A DNA stretch of 64,000 nt from Pacificispira sp040217575 (GTDB taxonomy: Bacteria; Pseudomonadota; Alphaproteobacteria; UBA8366; Aestuariispiraceae): assembly GCA_040217575.1 (NCBI GenBank), contig JAVJPW010000006.1, positions 434,001 to 498,000 on the forward strand, in the 5' to 3' direction. A program made the translations under genes and the position numbers. Positions 35,760 through 43,346 of this stretch are shown one piece after another. The notes beneath the pieces are model-generated. The model did not search any database, had not been told where the DNA came from, and saw nothing but the letters and a program-made list of their open reading frames with translations. Position 1 is the first letter of the stretch; every line of letters starts with the position of its first letter.

Positions 35760-36177
35760 CGAAAGCCCGTATACGTTACGTAATTAGTCATTAGAAAATT
35801 AATAAGACAAATAATGTCTCTTTACAAGTCTTTTAAGACGCCACGAGCATATGCGTATACGTAACGTTACGTTACGAGTGAGCCGATAAAGATCGGATCG
35901 CGCCAAGTTGCGGGCGGCCTCAAGGCCAGGCCGCTTCGCGGTGGCTTCGCCAGCCTTGACCCCTCTCACAACTTGGAGCGGGAGCAATAGTACTCGCTTT
36001 CGCTTCGCGAAAGCCCCGGATGGGGATTCGCATTAGATCATCATTTGAATTTGCTTGCAGCGAGTGTTGAGGTTGGGCAACAATTTTTGCGAGAGTGTAT
36101 TTTGAGCCCCCCGTGTTACCAATCACGGGTTTATTGCCCATCCGTACTGAAAAAAGATAGTTCTAAGAGGCTCCAGC
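35760..36177. other. Control and origin-like region of the element
   Basis: This 418-base region separates the leftward replication operon from the rightward cargo operon, and I see no gene in it. It contains an A/T-rich stretch (35784-35830), palindromes, and several hairpins. These include CTTTCGC-TTC-GCGAAAG (35997-36013) and an 8-bp inverted repeat CCAAGTTG/CAACTTGG about 55 bases apart (near 35908 and 35967) that encloses GC-rich stems. Such structure fits a replication origin or a small structured RNA, and the cargo promoter must lie at its right end. Confidence 0.5.
35768..35878. repeat. Iteron-like CGTATACGT repeats and palindromes
   Basis: CGTATACGTTACGTAA (35768-35783) and CGTATACGTAACGTTACGTTACG (starting 35854) share the palindromic core CGTATACG and the TTACGT unit. 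GCATATGC (35847-35854) abuts the second copy, and GTCTT-TT-AAGAC lies at 35828-35839. They flank an A/T-rich segment directly upstream of the MerR-like gene, consistent with regulator or initiator binding sites. Confidence 0.55.
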
Positions 36178-39100
36178 TTGGCCGCGCCAAAAAGAAACTA
36201 CTCTGGTAAAACGTTGAAGGTACTCTTTGCGCTAAGCGGCAACCAGTGCGCGCATCCGGATTGCACAAACTCAGTCATTGAGCCCGCTACCGAACAATCT
36301 GATGCTCATGTGTCTGCACAAATATGCCACATTTATGCGATCACCACGGATGGTCCGAGAGGTAAATCAGGTCTAACTCAGAAAGAGCTCAACGCTCCAG
36401 ACAACCTAATCTTGCTGTGCGGCCATCATCACGGGATCATTGACGGTCAACATGAAAGCTATCCCGCCGATATCCTAAAAGGGTGGAAACAGGCGCATGA
36501 AGCAGAAATGCAAAAGCGCCTTTCCGTTGACCTTGAAGCCATTCAGCCCGACGTATTCTCGCATCCTTATTTTCCAACAACGCTTGTTGATCAAAAAATA
36601 GACGAGGAAGTCGAGACCCTTCGCAAGACACGCTTTTTCGGTGAAGTCGATAGGGCCAATAACGCCCGGATACTTGGCAGGCGCCTTATTGAGGGCGAGT
36701 TAAGCGGCGGTACCGATGTCGTGCGGAGCCGCGCGCTGGCATGGTGTGCAAGACTGTTGACGCCGGGCGAAACGATCGAGTTGGCCGAAGAGTATTTTGG
36801 GCATGCGAAGCGATTGACGGCGTGCCCTGAAATCGACATCGCGGAAGCCTTTATCGTTTCACAGAGGGGTGACAAAGGGGCAGCGCTAAGAATACTCGCG
36901 TCTATCGACACGCCTTTGGCTCGGTCGGCGGCGTTGATGGTCGTAGCTCATCATGACGGTGCTGAAGGTGCCATCGACTGGCTTAAGGACGCCGCGATTA
37001 ATTCCGATTCCTTAGACTCCGATGGTAAGTGGTTCCTTTTGAACCAGCAACTTGAACTATCTCGATGGAACGCCGCAGAGGGAACCCTTGGCACTCTAAC
37101 TGACCAGGATCTAGTCAACACGCCAGCGCTTCATCACACCGTTGCGGTTACATGTTTGCTTAGAACAGTACCTGCTGAGTTTCGCTCTCTAGTTGTTAAG
37201 CAGTTGCCGCTGGATTCCGCGAAATTTCCTTTAGCTTCTGACGCGCCATCTATGGAGGCCCGTGACGCAGCTCTCAGTCGTTTTTCTGAAGCCGCCGAGA
37301 TCGAGCGCCAATTAAACTGTCCTGGCATCGCATCGCTAGATGATGAGTACGCGCTTTGGCTTGAATTGAGGAATCCGGACACCGCTGAATCGGGGCGCAA
37401 GCGACTTGAGGATAAGCTTCGTGACCCGGAAACGGCTCTTCAATTGGTTCCACTGGGACTCCACTTTGGTATCAAATTCGACCTTAAGGCAGTTGAACAG
37501 GAGATAGAGCAGAATATAGCTCTGAATGGAGGGATTACGCCCAAAGCCGCTATTGCTCGATTTGCGCTGGCATTCACGCAGGAATCACCGAAGGACGTTG
37601 CGAGCTATGTAGAGCGCCACTACGACGACCTGTCGAGATTTATAGATGAAAAGTCGTTAGGAGCTTTACAAATCGAGGCGCTTTCTCGCGCGGGTATGCC
37701 AGATAAGGCTGAACAGCGTCTTTCGCTTCTTTTAAAGAACGGACTTTCTGAAGAGGATGAAGCACGCTTAAGGCGCATAATCGCTGAAGCCTCCGGTGCG
37801 GACCCGGTCGAACTTCGAAAGGAACAGTTCAAACAGACCAGCGCATTAAATGATCTTGTAGCGTTAGTTGACGAGCTGCAAGCCCAAGAGAATTGGCATG
37901 AACTCTGCGAATTCGGAGAGATACTATTCCAAAGAACCCATTCAGTTGCCGATGCGGAGCGGCTAGCGCTCGCTTTTACCAACGCCCAGTCAAGTGACCT
38001 GCTTGTGGAATTTCTGAAACCGCTATCCGGTCTTCGCCAGCAATCCAAAAACCTTCAAATGTCTTTTTGCTGGGCGCTCTACAATGAAGGGCACCTCTTA
38101 GAAACCCGCACAGAGCTAGCAAAACTCAGTGATGCGCCGGATGACCGAAACTACCGCGCACTTACGGTTAATCTGGGGATTGCTCTAGGCGATTGGCCTT
38201 CGCTCTCCGCATATGTAGCCGCCGAATATCAGGCGAGAGACAATCGCAGTGCCTTGGAGTTAATTCAAACCGCTCAGCTGGCACACCACCTCGGCTCCCC
38301 TCGTGCGACAGACCTCACCTTTACAGCGGCCGCAAAAGGCCAAGATGATCCTAGTGTTCTCGCGACCGCCTATAATTTAGCGGCGACAGCCGGTTGGGAG
38401 GACAGTGAGATAGTCGCGCAGTGGATTCAACAAGCAGCTGAGCTTTCCGGCCAATCTGGCCCTGTCCAGAGAATGACTTTGAAGGACTTGGCCGACAAGA
38501 AGCCCGAGTGGGATCGCCGCGAATCCGAAACATTACAGATGCTGGGCCGGGGTGAGACCCCGATGTTTCTCGCGTGCGAGGCGCTCAACAGAACTCTTGT
38601 CAACTTTATGCTGTTTCCTGCCCTTGCCAATCTATCCGAAATTGATCCTAGGCGCAGAGGCGCTATCCCGGCCTATAGTGGTACGCGTCGACCCTTGCAG
38701 CTTGATCTAGCCACCACAAAAGTCGGTATAGACGCCACCGCCTTACTTACCTTGAGTTTCCTAAACCTTCTGGACGTCGCCCTCGACGCTTTCGACGCGG
38801 TTTTCCTCCCGCATTCGACATTGTTCTGGTTGTTTGAGGAGAAGCAGAAGGCAGCTTTCCATCAGCCTAGTCGTATTAGAGAGGCCCACCAGGTGCGCGG
38901 TATGCTGGCGACAAATAATTTGGAAAAGCTTGTTCCTTCTCCAGTAGCTGACAGCGATCTTTCCGCTCAGGTTGGCGACGATCTTGCGATGTTGATAGCC
39001 GAGGCCGGGAAAGTCAGAGAGGAAAATGAAGCACAGCATATCGTTGTTCGTCCTTCTCCAGTTCACCGGCTCGGTTCGCTCACGGGGGAGGAGGCCGATT

Positions 39101-40278
39101 TGACGGAACACGCCGGTTTGATAACCAGCTGCTTAGCCGTTGTTGAGAAGCTGAGGCAAAAGGGCCAGATCACTGCCGACCAGGAAAAGAAAGCGCGTGC
39201 GTATTTGCAGCTTCATGAAAAGCCTTGGCCTCAACAACCGGATATCTCCGATGGAGCAGTGCTGTATTTAGATGGTCTGTCGATCAAATACTTTCTTCAT
39301 CTTGGGATTTTAGACAAGCTGAAAGCAGCGGGGTTCACCTCTGTAGCATCGCCGACCGAAGTTTCAGACTCTGACGCTTTGATCTCCTTCGAATCCAATT
39401 CGACCAAGGTCATTGAAGCAATCGAACGCATTCGGAGCGAGCTCAATACACGGATCGAGTCGGGGAAAATCACGATTGGCAGACAGCGTAAACTGAATCA
39501 ACCGAATGAACAGTCGATAGCAAACCACCCGACGGTTGGCGCGCTTGCCTTGGCTGGAGTTTGCGATGCTGTCATCATTGACGACAGGTTCGTCAACCAG
39601 CACACAAACTTCAATGAAGCAGCTGGGAAAGCAGCTATAGTTTCCACCCTGGACATCCTTGATGGATTGGTATCGGCGGGGGCCATAACCCCTGACCAAA
39701 GTATGGAATATCGCACGCTACTCCGTCGCGCTGGATATTTCTTCATTCCTGTTTCCGTTGAAGAACTTACTCAACACCTTAATGCAAGCTCAATTTCAAA
39801 CAGAGAACTTGGCGAGACGGCTGAACTGAAGGCGATTCGCGAACACCTCCTTCGTGTTCGCATGAGTGATTGGCTTCAACTGCCTAAAGAAGCACTTTGG
39901 CTCGATTCTACCATTAAGGCCTTCATCTTTGTAATGAGAGGGCAATGGAAGTCTGGTGCTGACCTAGCCAGAGTCAAAGTCATTTCAGATTGGATTGTGG
40001 AACAGATCGATATCCGTGGATGGGCACACCGCCTCAGCGCAGATGTCGTCGACGATATTGTCAAGACGGGTCGAGGGGCTCATATCCTTTTGCTTATTGC
40101 ACCCGCGCTCGATGCTCCAGAAGATATTAGGGACGCCTACTGGGAATGGGTGGAAGGTAGTGTCCTGGCGCCGATTAAAGAGCAGTTCCCCGATCTCTAT
40201 GAGTGGATTGTAGAGCGACAAAAAGAACAAATTGCCGAATTGGCGGACATGGATCTGAATCAAGGAGATGCGACATGA
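36178..40278 (+). CDS. Giant HNH / helical-repeat / duplicated-PIN-like protein (candidate defence effector)
   Basis: This 1366-residue protein starts at TTG 36178 with AAGAGG 7 bases upstream. Residues 8-92 form an HNH-like nuclease module with zinc cysteines C24, C29, C50 and C81 and the HNH residues H51, Asn about 76, and H83-H85 in LLCGHHHGIID. About 150-820 is helical and repeat-like, without a motif I can name. From 842 there are two PIN-like units. The first has D852 in GIDATALL. The second has D1032 in YLDGLSI and D1135-D1136 in CDAVIIDDRF, the PIN acidic pattern. The C-terminal 170 residues are helical. No membrane segment is seen. Its stop overlaps the partner gene start. DNA plus RNA cleavage in phage defence is inferred, not shown. 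Confidence 0.8.
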   Translation: MAAPKRNYSGKTLKVLFALSGNQCAHPDCTNSVIEPATEQSDAHVSAQICHIYAITTDGPRGKSGLTQKELNAPDNLILLCGHHHGIIDGQHESYPADILKGWKQAHEAEMQKRLSVDLEAIQPDVFSHPYFPTTLVDQKIDEEVETLRKTRFFGEVDRANNARILGRRLIEGELSGGTDVVRSRALAWCARLLTPGETIELAEEYFGHAKRLTACPEIDIAEAFIVSQRGDKGAALRILASIDTPLARSAALMVVAHHDGAEGAIDWLKDAAINSDSLDSDGKWFLLNQQLELSRWNAAEGTLGTLTDQDLVNTPALHHTVAVTCLLRTVPAEFRSLVVKQLPLDSAKFPLASDAPSMEARDAALSRFSEAAEIERQLNCPGIASLDDEYALWLELRNPDTAESGRKRLEDKLRDPETALQLVPLGLHFGIKFDLKAVEQEIEQNIALNGGITPKAAIARFALAFTQESPKDVASYVERHYDDLSRFIDEKSLGALQIEALSRAGMPDKAEQRLSLLLKNGLSEEDEARLRRIIAEASGADPVELRKEQFKQTSALNDLVALVDELQAQENWHELCEFGEILFQRTHSVADAERLALAFTNAQSSDLLVEFLKPLSGLRQQSKNLQMSFCWALYNEGHLLETRTELAKLSDAPDDRNYRALTVNLGIALGDWPSLSAYVAAEYQARDNRSALELIQTAQLAHHLGSPRATDLTFTAAAKGQDDPSVLATAYNLAATAGWEDSEIVAQWIQQAAELSGQSGPVQRMTLKDLADKKPEWDRRESETLQMLGRGETPMFLACEALNRTLVNFMLFPALANLSEIDPRRRGAIPAYSGTRRPLQLDLATTKVGIDATALLTLSFLNLLDVALDAFDAVFLPHSTLFWLFEEKQKAAFHQPSRIREAHQVRGMLATNNLEKLVPSPVADSDLSAQVGDDLAMLIAEAGKVREENEAQHIVVRPSPVHRLGSLTGEEADLTEHAGLITSCLAVVEKLRQKGQITADQEKKARAYLQLHEKPWPQQPDISDGAVLYLDGLSIKYFLHLGILDKLKAAGFTSVASPTEVSDSDALISFESNSTKVIEAIERIRSELNTRIESGKITIGRQRKLNQPNEQSIANHPTVGALALAGVCDAVIIDDRFVNQHTNFNEAAGKAAIVSTLDILDGLVSAGAITPDQSMEYRTLLRRAGYFFIPVSVEELTQHLNASSISNRELGETAELKAIREHLLRVRMSDWLQLPKEALWLDSTIKAFIFVMRGQWKSGADLARVKVISDWIVEQIDIRGWAHRLSADVVDDIVKTGRGAHILLLIAPALDAPEDIRDAYWEWVEGSVLAPIKEQFPDLYEWIVERQKEQIAELADMDLNQGDAT

Positions 40279-42203
40279 CAAATAGCTCATATGTCCGTTC
40301 CTCCTTGGCACAAGCCGCTCTAGAGCATGTTCCGCCATTAATCCGGCAAACTCTCGTAGAGCGGCGCGACTTCCGTGAGCAATACGGGTTTAGGGCTGAT
40401 GCGGTTATCGCTTTAGGTGGTGCTGGCATATCGATTCCGCGTTCTGAGCTTTTTGAAGCTATTCGTACCGTACTTGGTGACCGGTCTGAAGTCGTCGTTG
40501 GGGACACAGACGGTCGCGACTGGAAAGTTTTTGCTGAGGTGGAAGAGGGAGAGCAACCGCGGGTTCAAGTTTCAAGAGATGACTTGCGTTATAACTTGCC
40601 CGATTTCACTGCCCTTTCTCCAGACAGCTCCATACGGCTACGTTCTCTTGAGGAAGCGGCCTCCGACGTAAATCTGCCGGCGACCGCGATTGTGGCTTGG
40701 CGACGTATCCTCTCGGAACGCGGCCTCGAGGATGATGAGGTCGATCAGTTCCATAGTGAATTTCGCGATACACCGGTCCATATCGCGCGATTAATCCGCG
40801 CTGAAATTCAGAAAGGTGAGAGTAGCGCGTCGTCTCTGGTTCCTCCTTCTCGCCGTTATTTTTCACGGCTTGTTGGGGAATACGACGGGAGTAGTTCTAT
40901 TTGGGACTACGCAGTCGGGGCCGGACAGAATTTCTTGGAGGGGGTGGTGTCGTGGCGGCCCTACGACGGTTTCCTGTCTAGCTTGTTCCTATCATCCCAT
41001 TCTGCGCTGACTGCCAAGGTTGGCGTCGAATGTTTGGACGATAAAGACATTGTTCGCGCTTTTGAATTTCTCGTAGATCGGGGGGACAGGCTCTCGCAAT
41101 TGGGAGCTGTTGAAGCTGGATTGCGAATCCTTCCGGAGAGGCGTGAGATTGAGGCTTCGCTTGTCCGTCTTGTTGAGCAGATTCGAGATGACGATGTTGA
41201 TGGCTCCATGAGCGGGTTCAATCTCTTCTCAGCTCTTTTCGTTCTTGTGGATGGCGAGTTATCCAGGGTCCGGCTTTTTTCTGATTGTCCACCGTTCTAT
41301 AGGCGGTTGGCATCTTTAGCTCAGGCAGCTCTCATTCAACGTGAGACTGTGGCCACTCTAATTGAAATTGATTCATTTTGTGAGTGGGCTTTGAGAATTC
41401 GTGGCGAGCAGTTCTACCTACAGTCGCTCACCGACATGCGTCTGGAGCCGCGGTGGAATCCTGATTTCGCCGCCTCGTCTCAGATAAAGGCCGATTTTCT
41501 TGGTCGTTTGATGATTGCGGGCAAGAACTATGAGAAGAATATTGCCAGCAGTGAACTAAAGAAACTCCTAGTTGGTTCAGAATCAGGAAGCCTTCATTCC
41601 CAGGTTGATTTCGCTCGACCATATTTTTCAGGACCTTTGGAAGGTACAGAAGCTAATCCAAATACGCTGCCTGATGAATTGAAGAAGACTGTCGAGGAAC
41701 AGCTCAAATCGGAGGAGGTTGGCCCCTCATCGTTTATTACCCTCGTTAATTCTGCGCTGATTTTTCACGTGGATCAAACTCAAGTGGAAATGGCCGCTGA
41801 GGCATTGAAGGTAGGCAAGCATAGGCTCGCAAACATAGAAGACAGATCACAACTCTTAGCTATCTTGCGGGGTTTGGCTGCCGTTTCTGCCGTGTCCAGA
41901 GGACAAGCCCTTGCTGAAGAGCTTCGAATCCTGGTGCGCCGATACAGGCGCGATTCACAATATGCCTTGTCTCTCGATGAAACCTTGAGCATAGGCCTCG
42001 TTGCATCGGCGAGCCGCTCTGAACTGAAGGATTGGAGAGATAGCGTCGGGGGTTGGCTGACGGAGCTGGCATTTGAGGAACTTCAAGGCACAGAAGGCGA
42101 GTCACTCATTTCTCACCTCCATTGTCTTTGCCACGTGGCACCCCAACTATGGGTTTCCTGTGGCAGAGCCGATGCCGCTTTGAAGGCATTTATAAATAGA
42201 TAG
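40275..42203 (+). CDS. Unrecognised partner protein of the HNH/PIN-like gene
   Basis: A 642-residue soluble protein that I cannot place in any family. The start ATG at 40275 has AAGGAG 7 bases upstream and overlaps the previous stop (ATGA), so it is translated with the HNH/PIN-like protein. An N-terminal domain (about 40-110) reads like alternating strands and helices, with ADAVIALGGAGISIPRSELF and VVVGDTDGRDWKVFAE. The rest looks helical and leucine-rich, with acidic patches. There is no Walker motif, nuclease motif or membrane helix. It could sense a trigger or hold the effector inactive. Codon use matches the upstream gene and differs from the chromosome. Confidence 0.8.
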   Translation: MTNSSYVRSSLAQAALEHVPPLIRQTLVERRDFREQYGFRADAVIALGGAGISIPRSELFEAIRTVLGDRSEVVVGDTDGRDWKVFAEVEEGEQPRVQVSRDDLRYNLPDFTALSPDSSIRLRSLEEAASDVNLPATAIVAWRRILSERGLEDDEVDQFHSEFRDTPVHIARLIRAEIQKGESSASSLVPPSRRYFSRLVGEYDGSSSIWDYAVGAGQNFLEGVVSWRPYDGFLSSLFLSSHSALTAKVGVECLDDKDIVRAFEFLVDRGDRLSQLGAVEAGLRILPERREIEASLVRLVEQIRDDDVDGSMSGFNLFSALFVLVDGELSRVRLFSDCPPFYRRLASLAQAALIQRETVATLIEIDSFCEWALRIRGEQFYLQSLTDMRLEPRWNPDFAASSQIKADFLGRLMIAGKNYEKNIASSELKKLLVGSESGSLHSQVDFARPYFSGPLEGTEANPNTLPDELKKTVEEQLKSEEVGPSSFITLVNSALIFHVDQTQVEMAAEALKVGKHRLANIEDRSQLLAILRGLAAVSAVSRGQALAEELRILVRRYRRDSQYALSLDETLSIGLVASASRSELKDWRDSVGGWLTELAFEELQGTEGESLISHLHCLCHVAPQLWVSCGRADAALKAFINR

Positions 42204-42309
42204 CGTATGTCGTTGAGACGGTGTTTTGTTGTAGATTTCCATGACCCCTAGCACGAACTCGCCGAGTATAGCGCTATAACGATAAGCCAGTGCCCATCTT
42301 CGTTGTGAT

Positions 42310-42321
42310 TGGCCCACCATT
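42310..42321 (+). repeat. Right attachment-site core (attR), TGGCCCACCATT
   Basis: An exact 12-base copy of the tRNA-Lys 3' end plus two bases, in the same orientation as the copy at 32137. It is not part of a tRNA here, as expected for the distal junction of a tRNA-integrated element. Confidence 0.82.
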
Positions 42322-42367
42322 TTCCTCTAAAATTCACCCTGGGGTATTACGGGTCGGCAGTCGCTGA

Positions 42368-42400
42368 GCCGATTGAGATGACTTGAACCTCTGTTGTTTT
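42368..42400 (+). repeat. Degenerate 33-base direct repeat, left copy
   Basis: This sequence (starting GCCGATTGAGATGACTTGAA) matches 62076-62108 at 26 of 33 positions in the same orientation; six of the seven differences are transitions. Read on the minus strand both copies contain GGTTCAA(A/G)T with flanking bases that can pair like a tRNA T arm, though one pair is mismatched in each. They bracket the catabolic region. Confidence 0.35.
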
Positions 42401-42567
42401 GGTCACATCGGGTCAGGCCAAGGCAGAGTGCCTAAGCCTTCAATTCGGTTTGGTCCGGCAGCACATGGGCCGGTGCAGTGATTTCCAAAAAAAGGAAGTT
42501 GGATCATTTGTTGTGATTGGTGCATTATTGGGTGATGTAATGTTGAAACCCATGGAGTAGTGCGCTT

Positions 42568-43257
42568 ATGCCGATCAAGCAGGCACGCAAGCAGGCAAGG
42601 GCGGCGCTGGAACGCCTTCGATCCCATATTGAGACGCAAATTCGTGATGGACACTGGGCTGTCGGAACCCAGCTGCCCACCGAGCGTGAGCTGGCAGCCC
42701 AGTTTGAGGTTAGCCGAAACACCGTCCGGCGCCTGCTTAGGGAGATGGAAGCAACCGGCTGGATAGAGCGTCACGTCGGTCGCGGTACGTTCGCCCGCAT
42801 ACCAAAAGACAAGTCGTCTTTTGAACTCGACGCGCATTCAGTGAACCCTGAAGAGGTCATGGAAGCACGTCTGCTGATCGAACCTCTCCTTGCAAAACTC
42901 GTCGTAACCCGGGCAAGCGAGCGAGAGCTGGAGGGGTTGCAGAAGCTTGTCGCGGCAGGGGCTTCCGCAGCCACAATGTCCGAATTCGAACGATGGGACA
43001 ACGAGCTACACAAGGCAATCGCAGCGTCCTCAAAGAACCACTATCTTATCAGCATCGTCGAAGGCATTCATGCCGCGCGGCAATCCCCGGCATGGTATGC
43101 GCTGCGCCGTCGGGGATTGACCGATGACAGGCGTCGAACATATCAGGCCGACCACGAGGCAATTGTCGATGCGCTGACCTTGCGGGATGGCGATAAGGCC
43201 CGAGATGCAATCGCCGCCCATCTTGGCAGGGTGCGGGACAATCTTTTGCTGAAATAA
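42568..43257 (+). CDS. GntR family transcriptional regulator (FadR/FCD type)
   Basis: A 229-residue DNA-binding protein. The N-terminal winged helix has LPTERELAAQFEVSRNTVRRLLREMEATGWIERHVGRGTF. The C-terminal helical FCD domain includes ARLLIEPLLAKLVVTRAS and a likely metal-binding His set in DNELHKAIAASSKNHYL and HEAIVDALTLRDGDKARDAIAAHLG. It probably controls the adjacent gamma-glutamyltransferase and TRAP transporter genes and senses a small organic acid. The region before it contains a near-repeated TTGGTGCATTATTGGGTGATG that may be its operator. Confidence 0.85.
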   Translation: MPIKQARKQARAALERLRSHIETQIRDGHWAVGTQLPTERELAAQFEVSRNTVRRLLREMEATGWIERHVGRGTFARIPKDKSSFELDAHSVNPEEVMEARLLIEPLLAKLVVTRASERELEGLQKLVAAGASAATMSEFERWDNELHKAIAASSKNHYLISIVEGIHAARQSPAWYALRRRGLTDDRRRTYQADHEAIVDALTLRDGDKARDAIAAHLGRVRDNLLLK

Positions 43258-43346
43258 CGAATTCGTTGGACTCCGTTCGGTTTTCCAATAACTATGGTCC
43301 ATGAAAGAGTCTTGATTGGTTCACAAATGGGTTTATTGGGAAACAC

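Larger units (their letters stand above)
32137..42321. mobile_element. 10.2-kb integrated element at the tRNA-Lys 3' end
   Basis: The element is bounded by identical 12-bp repeats and begins with a serine recombinase next to the tRNA. It holds a replication-initiator-like gene, a MerR-like regulator and two small genes on the minus strand, and a two-gene cargo operon on the plus strand. Codons ending in A or T are far more frequent than in the flanking genes, which supports horizontal transfer. No conjugation genes or relaxase are recognisable, so it would be mobilised by help or move as a replicating circle. Confidence 0.85.
42204..42567. other. Right end of the element and remnant sequence before the GntR gene
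   Basis: No gene is evident in these 364 bases. They hold the perfect 12-bp palindrome TATAGCGCTATA (42267-42278), the attR core at 42310-42321, a degenerate repeat at 42368-42400, and the promoter region of the following GntR gene. On the minus strand the sequence left of attR stays open for 20 codons in the recombinase frame when joined to the recombinase 3' end. Confidence 0.5.

Noticed and set aside
35799..36141. Small minus-strand frames in the element's control region
   Set aside because: They run through hairpins and have no ribosome site or protein-like composition.
36178..40278. Classic restriction-modification system
   Set aside because: There is an HNH-like domain but no methyltransferase or target-recognition gene nearby, and the PIN-like units do not fit restriction-modification.
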